Below, in pieces: positions 1 to 7,626 of a stretch of 64,000 bases of DNA. The position numbers and the translations under genes were made by a program. How positions within the stretch are numbered: position 1 is the first letter of the stretch; the number at the start of each line of letters is the position of its first letter. The DNA comes from Amphritea pacifica (GTDB lineage: Bacteria; Pseudomonadota; Gammaproteobacteria; Pseudomonadales; Balneatricaceae): assembly GCF_016924145.1 (NCBI RefSeq), contig NZ_JAFFZO010000027.1, positions 1 through 64,000 of the forward strand, given 5' to 3'. The notes under the pieces were generated by a model. It made no database searches. It was not told where the DNA came from and saw only the letters and a program-made list of their open reading frames with translations.

Positions 1-26
1 AGATCGATTCCAGCATATAGTTTCAT
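1..26 (-). CDS. IS110-family transposase, N-terminal fragment cut by window edge
   Basis: Only the first eight or nine codons are in the window. The ATG lies at 26-24 on the minus strand, preceded by a strong AGAGGAG ribosome site, and reads MKLYAGID. This opening is typical of IS110-family (DEDD) recombinases, where the aspartate after GI is the first catalytic acidic residue. The rest lies to the left of the window, so integrity cannot be judged. The identification rests on a very short peptide and is therefore only probable. Confidence 0.55.
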
Positions 27-226
27 TGGTCGACTCCTCTTGTGGCTGTTTGTCGATGTTACTTCTTAACGATACGACTGCAGGGGGGAGTCGGCTAGAT
101 GATTATCAGGTCTTGCATTTTGCAGGGTTAAGAAAATAGGGTTAACTATTGTGAAAAATTCAGTACCTGTCTCTTTCAATTCCGCGATTCAAAATTTCGG
201 ATGAAATTCTTAGGAAAGTAGAGATG
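27..226 (-). other. Non-coding region upstream of the IS110-like gene; possible bridge-RNA end
   Basis: About 200 bases without a coding signal lie between the transposase start and the toxin gene. A hairpin with arms GTCG/CGAC and GTTA/TAAC occupies 52-78, just upstream of the transposase ribosome site. The direct repeat TTAACCCT occurs twice at about 116-147 (minus strand). In IS110-group elements the non-coding end before the recombinase gene encodes the bridge RNA that guides target and donor choice. By that knowledge this segment is the place to look. The element boundary is not visible because this family lacks clear terminal repeats. Confidence 0.3.
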
Positions 227-508
227 TCAGAGTCTTTCTAACATCTCTCGATAAACGTCGCCGTCTCGCTTCCCTACGCTCAGTGCCGTTACGATCAAAT
301 CTGTGTCGTTAACGTGATAAGTTAAACGAAACGGGGGATGCTTGCGTTTAATCTTATACAAATTGTACCCACCTGATAACCTGGCTTTCGGTATATGCGG
401 GTGCTGTAATCGCTCTTTCAGTTTGCCTTTAAAATACTCTTTTACCGCTGACGGTAAACGCTCCCACTCATCCAGTGCATCTGGATGAAACTTTAACTTA
501 TAAGTCAT
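227..508 (-). CDS. RelE/ParE superfamily toxin (StbE-like)
   Basis: A 93-residue basic protein with the RelE/ParE fold signature: the N-terminal strand YKLKFHPDALDEWERLP, a central basic region (SGGYNLYKIKRKHPPFRLTY) and the C-terminal VTALSVGKRDGDVYREM, as in StbE/RelE toxins. The family are ribosome-dependent mRNA endonucleases or gyrase poisons; this one is closest by eye to the RelE/StbE branch. The ATG at 508 is chosen over a TTG one codon earlier. It overlaps the upstream antitoxin by 11 bp, implying translational coupling. The gene looks intact and lies beside an IS110-type element, a common setting for mobile toxin-antitoxin pairs. Confidence 0.85.
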   Translation of the reverse strand: MTYKLKFHPDALDEWERLPSAVKEYFKGKLKERLQHPHIPKARLSGGYNLYKIKRKHPPFRLTYHVNDTDLIVTALSVGKRDGDVYREMLERL

Positions 509-758
509 CAATATTGACTTCTATAGGTTCCTTACCATCATTCAAGCGTTCTCTGGCCTGAGCGAGTAGTGCCAGGTTCTCAACAGCTTCTGACATCATT
601 TCGAACAGTTCAGGAGGTACAGCATAAAAGCATGGTTCATTACTTTTAAGCACAGCCACAGCTTCACCTCCCGACTGCTGGAGCACTGCATTTGGATTGG
701 CCTTGAAGTCGGTGATGCTGGCTGAAACCCCAGCCATCATTCTTGATACATGGCTCAT
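498..758 (-). CDS. StbD/Phd-like antitoxin
   Basis: An 86-residue antitoxin that would neutralise the downstream RelE/StbE toxin and repress the pair. The N-terminal half (SASITDFKANPNAVLQQ, then GEAVAVLKSNEPCFYAVPPELFEMM) is the Phd/YefM/StbD DNA-binding fold. The acidic C-terminal tail (GKEPIEVNIDDL) is the part expected to wrap the toxin. The start at 758 is preferred because AAGGG lies just upstream; a longer reading from 794 would add twelve residues without family support. A perfect 18-bp palindrome at 804-821 is the likely operator. Confidence 0.85.
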   Translation of the reverse strand: MSHVSRMMAGVSASITDFKANPNAVLQQSGGEAVAVLKSNEPCFYAVPPELFEMMSEAVENLALLAQARERLNDGKEPIEVNIDDL

Positions 759-803
759 ATTCTTACCCTTAATTACTATGAGTCGCTTATGCAACCTTTA
801 TTT

Positions 804-821
804 AGGTCTAAATATAGACCT
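804..821. promoter_or_regulatory. Palindromic operator of the toxin-antitoxin pair
   Basis: AGGTCTA-AATA-TAGACCT is a perfect inverted repeat with 7-bp arms, 46 bp upstream of the antitoxin ATG. On the minus strand its centre contains TATATT, a plausible -10 element. The position and symmetry fit autorepression by the antitoxin or its complex with the toxin. Function is inferred. Confidence 0.55.
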
Positions 822-1109
822 TTTAGTAATTCTTGTACAGATTTTCTATTTTATTGTAAGTAGTTACCGATCCCCACCTTCATGCTTAGCTGATGGGTGT
901 GTCTAGTGAAAAAAGAGTGAAAAAGGGCAGAAAAAAGGTGACAGATTTATTTTTTGCAGCAAGTTACGCCTGCCAGGCGCTATCGATTTTCACTCTATCT
1001 GCGCAAGCCCTTTAATTCGAAGCCCTGACCGCTATTTCCGATGCTTTTTCTAGCCAGTCGCGCAGCGACGTTCTAACCACTAGCCACTAGCCAGCCGCGT
1101 AGCGGCGAT
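822..1109. repeat. Intergenic stretch with two small GC-rich hairpins
   Basis: No gene is supported between the TA operator and bhcR. Two related hairpins sit at 1057-1069 (GTCGC-GCA-GCGAC) and 1094-1106 (GCCGC-GTA-GCGGC), each preceded by TAGCCA and followed by a run resembling TTCTA or ATCTA. Related CTAG/TCGC-rich palindromes recur at 15974-16029 and about 20785-20825, so this is a dispersed small repeat family rather than a dedicated terminator. Confidence 0.5.
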
Positions 1110-1880
1110 CTAGCCACTGCTTTTCCCATACCCCAACTGTTCCGATATCGCACTGCCCGCCTGCATCAGCTCTTCGATCCATTCATCCCGGCGGCGGTCA
1201 ATCGGGGCTGAGAGTGACAATCCGGCCACCGGCTGATTGCTCTGATCGTAGATCAGTACGCCGATGCAGCCGACGCCGATCTCCGCTTCTTCATTATCCA
1301 GTGCATAGCCCCGCTCAGCTGATTTAAGGCACTCCTCTGTCAGTGCTTCCAGTGAGTTGAAGGTGTTGCGGGTGTAGGCGGGCAGGTTGGTACGCTGGGC
1401 GTAGCCTGCGATCTCCTGTTCACCGCTGATCCCCAGCATCAGTTTGCCAACACCGGTGACATGCAGTGGGGCCCGGCTGCCGACGATCTGCTGCACATGC
1501 ATCATGCGGTTGGGGGTGGCCTTTTCAAAGTAGATCACCACATCGCCTTCGCGGATGGTGAGGTTAATGGTCTCTCCCAGCTTATCCCGCAGTTTTTCCA
1601 TATAGGGCATCGCCACCGCCCGCAGGTCGATATCGGTGTGTAACCGGTTGCTCAGTTGCAGTAACCGCTGTCCCAGGCGGTATTCGCCGGCACTGCTGCG
1701 TTCGACAAAGCGGTTATCGATCAGCGAGTGAAGAATGCGGTGGGCAGTAGAGGGGTGCAGACCGGCATCGGCGCTCAGGACTTTCAGTTTCACCGGCTTT
1801 GAATAACGGGAGATAACGTCCAGTAACAGTGTGGCCCGGTCGATGACCTGAATCCGGGCTTCCGGTTTTGTATCTGACAT
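1110..1880 (-). CDS. bhcR: IclR-family regulator BhcR of the beta-hydroxyaspartate cycle
   Basis: A 256-residue IclR-type regulator: an N-terminal winged helix-turn-helix (about residues 15-75, including SADAGLHPSTAHRILHSL) and a C-terminal effector domain (about 80-250). It is divergent from bhcABCD with a 325-bp shared control region. In Paracoccus and other BHAC bacteria the cluster is controlled by an adjacent IclR protein, BhcR, whose DNA binding responds to glyoxylate. The naming here rests on that gene order plus the family. Candidate operators lie at 1976-1992 and 2072-2088, with a weaker one at 1920-1936 near its own start. Confidence 0.85.
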   Translation of the reverse strand: MSDTKPEARIQVIDRATLLLDVISRYSKPVKLKVLSADAGLHPSTAHRILHSLIDNRFVERSSAGEYRLGQRLLQLSNRLHTDIDLRAVAMPYMEKLRDKLGETINLTIREGDVVIYFEKATPNRMMHVQQIVGSRAPLHVTGVGKLMLGISGEQEIAGYAQRTNLPAYTRNTFNSLEALTEECLKSAERGYALDNEEAEIGVGCIGVLIYDQSNQPVAGLSLSAPIDRRRDEWIEELMQAGSAISEQLGYGKSSG

Positions 1881-1919
1881 AGCGATCTCCTGTTAAAGGC
1901 TGATGTAGCGGTTTGGTGC

Positions 1920-1936
1920 TTTTTATATTGTGCAAT
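1920..1936. promoter_or_regulatory. Weak third BhcR-type site near bhcR
   Basis: The 12-base half ATATTGTGCAAT matches, in reverse orientation, the half-site of the palindrome at 2072-2088 in 11 of 12 positions; the other half is poor. It lies 40 bp upstream of the bhcR start and could serve autoregulation. This is a tentative call. Confidence 0.3.
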
Positions 1937-1975
1937 TTTTAATGAAATTACCACATAGCAACAATAAAAAACTAT

Positions 1976-1992
1976 ATTTCATATTATGAAAT
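1976..1992. promoter_or_regulatory. Candidate BhcR operator 1
   Basis: ATTTCATA-T-TATGAAAT is a perfect inverted repeat with 8-bp arms around one central base. Length and symmetry are typical of IclR-family operators, which often bind as pairs of dimers. A second, imperfect copy lies 96 bp downstream. Confidence 0.6.
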
Positions 1993-2071
1993 TGTTGGTT
2001 TTTAACCGATGCTTTCTATTTACTCCTTTAATTTCAGTTGGTTAGTAAAAATAAACTGGGGAAAAATTATA

Positions 2072-2088
2072 ATTTCACAATATGGAAT
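2072..2088. promoter_or_regulatory. Candidate BhcR operator 2
   Basis: ATTTCACA-A-TATGGAAT matches operator 1 in both arms except for one base in each. It sits about 120 bp upstream of the bhcA ATG, a suitable position for activation or repression of bhcABCD. Assignment to BhcR is inferred from location and repetition. Confidence 0.55.
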
Positions 2089-2205
2089 ATTTGCGTATTG
2101 CGGAAGGTAATCGTTGTTCTTATGGTGAATAACACTTAAGTCTTACTGCTTCAGACTATCCCGAAGCCGTGTGCCTTTTTCCAACACTTATCAAGAGTAT
2201 TCACC

Positions 2206-3387
2206 ATGACAGATCAGAATCCTGTTTTTATACCCGGCCCGACCAATATTCCTGATCGGTTACGCAATGCGATGCATCTTCAGACCCGCGATCACCGCGC
2301 GCCGGATTTTGTTGAAACATTCGCTCCGGTACTGCGCGACTGCAAACGTGTTTTTGGTACTGAGACGGGTGAAGTGATTACCTTCCCGTCCAGTGGTACC
2401 GGCGGTTGGGAAGCCTCTATCTGTAACACCCTGTCAGCGGGTGACAAAGTACTGATCGCCCGCTACGGGATGTTCTCCCACCGCTGGATCGATCTGTGTC
2501 AGCGCCATAATCTGGATGTTCAGGTTATTGAGTGTGCCTGGGGCAGAGGTGCACCGGCAGACAGGTTTGCCGAGGTTTTGAGTGCCGATAGCGGCCATGA
2601 GATTAAAGCGGTACTGGTAACCCACAATGAAACGGCGACCGGTGTTAAGAGTGATATCGCCGCCGTTCGTCAGGCGATGGATGCGTCGGGCCATCCGGCG
2701 ATGCTGTTTGTTGATTGCGTCAGCTCACTGGCATCGATGCCGTTTGAGATGGATGCCTGGGGTGTTGATATTGCGGTTTCCGGTTCGCAGAAGGGCTTCA
2801 TGCTGAATACCGGTATGGCCATTCTGGGGGTTAGCCAGAAGGCCCTGGCAGCGATGGAGACGGCGACCCTGACCCGCACCTTCTTCGATTTTCGCGACAT
2901 GATGGCCGCGAATGCCAACGGTGGTTTCCCTTATACGCCTCCGTTGCAGCTGATCTATGGCATGAAAGAGAGTCTGGCGATGCTGTTTGAAGAGGGGCTG
3001 GAGAATGTCTATGCCCGTCATTACCGTCTGGCTGAAGGGGTGCGTAAAGCGGTTGACGCCTGGGGGCTGAAACTGTGTGCTCAGTCGCCGGAGCTGTACT
3101 CCGATACAGTGAGCGCGATCTATGTACCGGACGGCTTTGACAGTAATCAACTGACCGAACATGCCTTTAATGCCTACGGGGTTTCCTTCGGTATCGGTCT
3201 GGGAGAGATGAACGGCAGAGCGTTCCGCATCGGCCATCTGGGCTCACTGACCGACGTGATGGTGCTGTCGGGTCTGGCCACGATTGAGATGGCGATGGCG
3301 GATCTCAACTACCCGATCACGCTGGGCTCCGGGGTTGCCGCCGCACAGGAGTATTTTCGTAAGACTGCCAGTAAAAACTGTGCCTGA
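2206..3387 (+). CDS. bhcA: L-aspartate:glyoxylate aminotransferase BhcA
   Basis: A 393-residue class-V (fold type I) PLP aminotransferase of the alanine-glyoxylate/serine-glyoxylate type. In the BHAC it transfers the amino group of aspartate to glyoxylate, giving oxaloacetate and glycine. The PLP lysine is near residue 196 in VSGSQKGFML, the pyridine-binding aspartate near 170 in LFVDCVSSL, and the substrate loop PGPTN is at the N terminus. The identity as BhcA rather than a generic serine-glyoxylate enzyme comes from bhcB, bhcC and bhcD following on the same strand with gaps of 21-71 bp and from the divergent IclR gene. It is cytoplasmic and the first gene of the operon. Confidence 0.9.
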   Translation: MTDQNPVFIPGPTNIPDRLRNAMHLQTRDHRAPDFVETFAPVLRDCKRVFGTETGEVITFPSSGTGGWEASICNTLSAGDKVLIARYGMFSHRWIDLCQRHNLDVQVIECAWGRGAPADRFAEVLSADSGHEIKAVLVTHNETATGVKSDIAAVRQAMDASGHPAMLFVDCVSSLASMPFEMDAWGVDIAVSGSQKGFMLNTGMAILGVSQKALAAMETATLTRTFFDFRDMMAANANGGFPYTPPLQLIYGMKESLAMLFEEGLENVYARHYRLAEGVRKAVDAWGLKLCAQSPELYSDTVSAIYVPDGFDSNQLTEHAFNAYGVSFGIGLGEMNGRAFRIGHLGSLTDVMVLSGLATIEMAMADLNYPITLGSGVAAAQEYFRKTASKNCA

Positions 3388-3408
3388 AGTTAATTTTTGA
3401 GGTATCCC

Positions 3409-4386
3409 ATGACCGATACAACTGAACAGAAGATGACGATCCCCACATACGATGATGTGCTGATCGCCCATGAACGGATTAAACCCTATATCCATGAAAC
3501 GCCGGTGCTGACCTCCCGTTTCCTTAATGAACTGAGCGGTGCTGAGCTGTTCTTTAAGTGTGAAAACCTGCAGAAGGCGGGGGCCTTTAAAGTACGCGGG
3601 GCATCCAATGCGGTGTTTGGCCTGACTGAAGCGGAGGCGGCGGTGGGCGTGGCAACCCACTCCTCCGGCAATCATGCGCTGTCGCTCTCCTATGCAGCCG
3701 GTCAGCGGGGCATTCCGGTCACGGTGGTGATGCCACGCACGGCACCGCAGGCGAAGAAGGATGCGGTGCGTGGCTATGGTGGCACTATCGTTGAGTGCGA
3801 ACCCTCAACCAGTTCCCGCGAAGCGGTGTTTGCCGAGGTGGTGGCTGAATCCGGGGCTGATTTTGTCCACCCCTATAACGATCCACGGGTTATCGCCGGG
3901 CAGGCGACCTGCTCCAAAGAGTTGCTCAGTCAGGTGGAAAACCTGGATGCGGTGATCGCGCCGATCGGTGGCGGCGGAATGATCTCAGGCACCTGCCTGA
4001 CACTTTCCACCATCGCGCCCCAGGTGAAGATCTACGCCGCAGAACCGTTGAATGCGGATGATGCCGCCCGCTCTTTCCGGGCCGGTCATATTATTGCGGA
4101 TGATGCTCCGGATACCGTCGCCGATGGTCTGAAAGTCCCGCTGAAAGACCTGACCTGGCACTTTGTCAGCAACCATGTCACCGACATTCTCACTGCCACC
4201 GAGGAGGAGATTATCGAGGCGATGAAGCTGGTGTGGAAACGGATGAAGATTGTCATTGAACCCAGTAGCGCAGTGCCCCTGGCGACCATTCTGAAGCATC
4301 CGGAACTCTTCAGAGGCAAACGGGTAGGGGTCATTATTACCGGCGGAAATGTCGACCTCGACAAACTGCCATGGCTGAACAACTAA
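3409..4386 (+). CDS. bhcB: Beta-hydroxyaspartate dehydratase BhcB
   Basis: A 325-residue fold-type-II PLP enzyme of the serine racemase/threonine dehydratase group. In the BHAC it dehydrates (2R,3S)-beta-hydroxyaspartate to iminosuccinate. The PLP lysine is near residue 61 in KAGAFKVRGA, SSGNHALSL binds the cofactor, and GGGGMISG is the phosphate-binding loop. There is no C-terminal ACT domain, so it is the short catabolic type. The ATG at 3409 with GAGG upstream is preferred to a TTG four codons earlier. Without the neighbours it would be called threonine/serine dehydratase; the operon makes BhcB much more likely. Confidence 0.9.
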   Translation: MTDTTEQKMTIPTYDDVLIAHERIKPYIHETPVLTSRFLNELSGAELFFKCENLQKAGAFKVRGASNAVFGLTEAEAAVGVATHSSGNHALSLSYAAGQRGIPVTVVMPRTAPQAKKDAVRGYGGTIVECEPSTSSREAVFAEVVAESGADFVHPYNDPRVIAGQATCSKELLSQVENLDAVIAPIGGGGMISGTCLTLSTIAPQVKIYAAEPLNADDAARSFRAGHIIADDAPDTVADGLKVPLKDLTWHFVSNHVTDILTATEEEIIEAMKLVWKRMKIVIEPSSAVPLATILKHPELFRGKRVGVIITGGNVDLDKLPWLNN

Positions 4387-4408
4387 GAATTTTGACAGGA
4401 GAACACCA

Positions 4409-5566
4409 ATGAATGCACAGAATGAATTGCACAATCTGGAAGTAGGGTACGACGTTCCGGCCATCCCGGGAATGGATGAAGCAGATATCCAGACACCCTG
4501 TCTGATTGTTGATCTGGACGCACTGGAGAAGAATATCCGCACCATGGGGGATTACGCTAAGCAGATGGGCGTGCGCCACCGGGTGCACGGCAAGATGCAT
4601 AAATCCGTTGATATCGCGTTGTTGCAGGAAAAGCTGGGCGACAGTTGTGGCGTTTGCTGCCAGAAAGTGTCCGAGGCGGAAGTGTTCGCCCGTGGCGGTA
4701 TTAAAGATGTTCTGGTGTCGAATCAGGTACGTGATCCGGCCAAGATCGACCGTATGGCGCGGTTGCCGAAACTGGGTGCCCGGACGATCTGTTGTGTCGA
4801 TGACATTGAAAATGTCGCGGAACTCTCTGCTGCCGCGCAGAAGCATGGCACGCAGATCGAGTGTCTGGTTGAGATCGATTGCGGTGCCGGACGTTGTGGA
4901 GTGGCTGCGGGACAGCCGGTGGTGGATATCGCTCTGGCGATCGATGCGGCAGCCGGTCTGAAGTTCGCGGGTATTCAGGCGTATCAGGGGGCGATGCAGC
5001 ATCTGCAAAACTATAACGAGCGTAAAGAGAAAGTGGATATTGCCATTGAGATGGTGGCCCGTTCGATTGAGATGCTCAAAGCGGTTGGTCTGGAGTGTGA
5101 CATCGTTGGCGGTGGTGGCACCGGCTCCTATTACTTTGAGGGCGCGTCCGGGGTGTATAACGAGTTACAGTGTGGTTCCTATGCATTTATGGATGCTGAT
5201 TATCAGACGATTCATGATGAAAACGGTGAGCGGATCTCTGAGTTTGAAAACTCACTGTTTATTCTCACCTCCATCATGAGTCATGCGAAAGCGGATAAAG
5301 CGATCTGTGATGCCGGTCTGAAAGCGCAGTCGGTTGATAGTGGTCTGCCCTACGTGTTTGGCCGCGATGATGTGGAGTATATCAAGTGCTCCGATGAACA
5401 CGGGGTGATCTCCGATCCGAACGGGGCACTGAAGGTTAATCAGAAGATCCGTCTGGTGCCGGGGCACTGCGATCCCACCTGTAACGTTCACGATTACTAT
5501 GTGGGGGTGCGTAACGGCAAGGTTGAGACGCTGTGGCCAGTCTCCGCCCGTGGTAAGGCTTATTAA
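4409..5566 (+). CDS. bhcC: Beta-hydroxyaspartate aldolase BhcC
   Basis: A 385-residue fold-type-III PLP enzyme of the D-threonine aldolase family. In the BHAC it condenses glycine with a second glyoxylate to form beta-hydroxyaspartate, the carbon-joining step. The likely PLP lysine is near residue 62 in VHGKMHKS. The C-terminal PGHCDPTCNVHD carries the His-x-Asp pair that binds the divalent metal in this family, and GGGGTGSY contacts the cofactor phosphate. AGGAG precedes the ATG. It lies 22 bp after bhcB. The alternative reading, a stand-alone D-threonine or threo-3-hydroxyaspartate aldolase, is less likely in this operon. Confidence 0.9.
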   Translation: MNAQNELHNLEVGYDVPAIPGMDEADIQTPCLIVDLDALEKNIRTMGDYAKQMGVRHRVHGKMHKSVDIALLQEKLGDSCGVCCQKVSEAEVFARGGIKDVLVSNQVRDPAKIDRMARLPKLGARTICCVDDIENVAELSAAAQKHGTQIECLVEIDCGAGRCGVAAGQPVVDIALAIDAAAGLKFAGIQAYQGAMQHLQNYNERKEKVDIAIEMVARSIEMLKAVGLECDIVGGGGTGSYYFEGASGVYNELQCGSYAFMDADYQTIHDENGERISEFENSLFILTSIMSHAKADKAICDAGLKAQSVDSGLPYVFGRDDVEYIKCSDEHGVISDPNGALKVNQKIRLVPGHCDPTCNVHDYYVGVRNGKVETLWPVSARGKAY

Positions 5567-5637
5567 TAAGGCATTTAACCTATATCAACAGGTGTCCGTC
5601 AGGGCATCTGTTCAATCCCTGATTAAGGAGAATATCT

Positions 5638-6651
5638 ATGGGTGGTTCTATTGAAGAGCTTACGTCTGTTAACGCATTACCCGGCATATCCCTGGTATCT
5701 GAAGCAGTGTGTCAACAGGTGGTGGGTCGTCCTGAAGCTTTCAGTGCCGTTGAAAGCGTGTTTGCCGCGATGGCCAGTGGTGCTGCCTATAACTTCCCGG
5801 TGGTGCGGGAGGCGATCGGTCACGCCGACGCCCTCTATGGTTTCAAGTCCGGCTTCGATCGTGCCGGGATGGTACTGGGGGTTAAATCCGGCGGCTACTG
5901 GCCGGGCAACGTTGATAAAAACCTGACCAACCATCAGTCCACGGTGATTCTGTTTGATCCCGATACCGGACAACTGCGGTCGCTGGTGGGGGGCAACTAT
6001 CTGACGGCGGTACGCACCGCTGCCGCGTCGGCGGTGTCCATCGCTCACCTGGCGCGTAAAGATGCCCGGGTGCTGGGGATGGTCGGTGCCGGACATCAGT
6101 CCACCTTTCAGTTGCGGGCCGCCCTTGAACAGCGCAACTTTGAAAAAGTGGTGGCCTGGAATCCACACCCGGAATATCTGTCCCGACTGGCCGCGGTGTG
6201 TGAAGAACTGGGGGTGCCCTTCGAAGCGGTTGAGCAGGAACAACTGGGCGCCGAGGCGGATGTCATTATTACCATCACCTCTGCGTTTGAGCCGTTGCTC
6301 ATGAAGGACTGGATTAAACCGGGAACCCATATCGCCTGTATGGGCACCGATACCAAAGGCAAACAGGAGGTTGATCCTGAACTGCTGGCGGTGGCCTCAG
6401 TCTTTACCGATGAGGTGGCACAATCGATCAGTATCGGTGAAGCGCAGCACGCAGTTGCGTCCGGGCTGCTGAGTGAAGCCGATATCACGCCGATAGGTGA
6501 AGTGATTAACGGCACTCATCCGGGCCGTCGGGATGATCTTGAGATCACCCTGTTTGATGGCACCGGGGTCGGCCTGCAGGATCTGGCGGTGGCTTCTGCG
6601 GCGGTAGAGCTTGCACAAGCCAAAGGGCTGGCGGGACAGGTCTCTTTGTAA
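5638..6651 (+). CDS. bhcD: Iminosuccinate reductase BhcD
   Basis: A 337-residue member of the ornithine cyclodeaminase/mu-crystallin family. In the BHAC it reduces iminosuccinate to L-aspartate with NAD(P)H, regenerating the amino donor for BhcA and closing the cycle. The Rossmann motif is VLGMVGAGHQS near residue 145, and the family substrate segment KSGGYWPGN precedes it. AAGGAG stands ahead of the ATG. It is the last bhc gene, and a GC-rich hairpin follows at 6663-6694. A generic annotation would read ornithine cyclodeaminase; the cluster argues for BhcD. Confidence 0.9.
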   Translation: MGGSIEELTSVNALPGISLVSEAVCQQVVGRPEAFSAVESVFAAMASGAAYNFPVVREAIGHADALYGFKSGFDRAGMVLGVKSGGYWPGNVDKNLTNHQSTVILFDPDTGQLRSLVGGNYLTAVRTAAASAVSIAHLARKDARVLGMVGAGHQSTFQLRAALEQRNFEKVVAWNPHPEYLSRLAAVCEELGVPFEAVEQEQLGAEADVIITITSAFEPLLMKDWIKPGTHIACMGTDTKGKQEVDPELLAVASVFTDEVAQSISIGEAQHAVASGLLSEADITPIGEVINGTHPGRRDDLEITLFDGTGVGLQDLAVASAAVELAQAKGLAGQVSL

Positions 6652-6662
6652 GCTGCTACTCT

Positions 6663-6694
6663 GTCCCCCCCCCCTTCCCGGTGGAAGGGGGGGA
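6663..6694 (+). terminator. Hairpin after bhcD
   Basis: A long C-rich arm pairs with a G-rich arm (CTTCC-CGGT-GGAAG core extended by C/G runs), ending 31 bp before the next start. The following bases are AT-rich but lack a clean U-run. It could terminate bhc mRNA partially or insulate it from the next gene. Confidence 0.5.
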
Positions 6695-6725
6695 CTTCAT
6701 TTAATCTTTTATCCTACAGGTATTT

Positions 6726-7607
6726 ATGATGAGTTCTGCCGCGCGATTACGACTGCGTCAACTGCTGGACAGTCAGCAGTGTATGACCTGCGCTTCGGTT
6801 TTTGACCCGCTGTCTTCGCGGATGGCGGATGATATAGGCTTTCAGGTCGGCATACTGGGAGGCTCTGTGGCCTCGCTGATGTCGCTGGGTGTCCCCGATA
6901 TCTATCTGCTGACGCTGAGTGAGTTGGCGGAGCAGGCACTTAGGGTGTGTCAGGCGTCGGATCTGCCAGTGATTGTTGATGGTGATAACGGCTATGGTAA
7001 TGCCCTCAATGTGATGCGCACGGTGTCTGAGCTGGAGCATGCCGGCGCGGCGGTGGTCACTATCGAAGATACGGTTATCCCCAGGCCGTACAAACAGCCG
7101 GAGCTGAATCTCAGTACGGTGGAAGAGGGATGCAGTAAATTGCAGGCAGCGCTGCAAGCCCGTAACGATGCTGATATGGCGATCTTTGCCCGCACCCATG
7201 GGCAGCAACCCCACAGCGATCTGCTGCAACGGGTGGATGCCTACAGCCGCACCGGCGTCGATGGTATCTGTATTTTTGGCCAGATATCCAAAGCGCTACT
7301 GGTGCAGCTAAATCAGGTGACCGATCTGCCGCTGATGCTGATCGATTATGAGCCTTCAGGTTCAGGCTCAGGGCTGTCTTCAGAGGAGCTGACACAGCTG
7401 GGTGTGCGGATTCACTTCAGGGGGCATCGTGCGTATGAGGATTCTGTGAAAGCGGTTTATCAGTCGTTGTTGCAACTGTATAACAGCGATTTTCCCAGCC
7501 GTGAGATGGCTAACAGCAGCAATGGTAAACAGCTGATTGGCCGGTTTGCTCAACAACAGAGATTCAATGCGATCTGCAATGACTACCTCAACCCCGCCCA
7601 TGGGTAA
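6726..7607 (+). CDS. Oxaloacetate decarboxylase-like protein, isocitrate lyase/PEP mutase superfamily
   Basis: A 293-residue alpha/beta-barrel protein of the PEP mutase/isocitrate lyase superfamily. DGDNGYGN (near residue 80) is the Mg-binding segment, and VVTIEDTVIPRPY follows. The isocitrate-lyase cysteine loop KKCGH is absent. The overall form is that of the PA4872-type oxaloacetate decarboxylase, which gives pyruvate and CO2. It follows bhcD on the same strand after the hairpin. The BHAC delivers oxaloacetate, so a decarboxylase would open the route to pyruvate. That role is inferred from family and place; a C-C lyase acting on another 2-oxoacid remains possible. Confidence 0.75.
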   Translation: MMSSAARLRLRQLLDSQQCMTCASVFDPLSSRMADDIGFQVGILGGSVASLMSLGVPDIYLLTLSELAEQALRVCQASDLPVIVDGDNGYGNALNVMRTVSELEHAGAAVVTIEDTVIPRPYKQPELNLSTVEEGCSKLQAALQARNDADMAIFARTHGQQPHSDLLQRVDAYSRTGVDGICIFGQISKALLVQLNQVTDLPLMLIDYEPSGSGSGLSSEELTQLGVRIHFRGHRAYEDSVKAVYQSLLQLYNSDFPSREMANSSNGKQLIGRFAQQQRFNAICNDYLNPAHG

Positions 7608-7626
7608 TGGAGTCGTTTGAAGGGGG

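Noticed and set aside
697-906. Plus-strand frame of 69 codons opposite the antitoxin gene
   Set aside because: It lies antisense to the antitoxin and across its operator, with no ribosome site.
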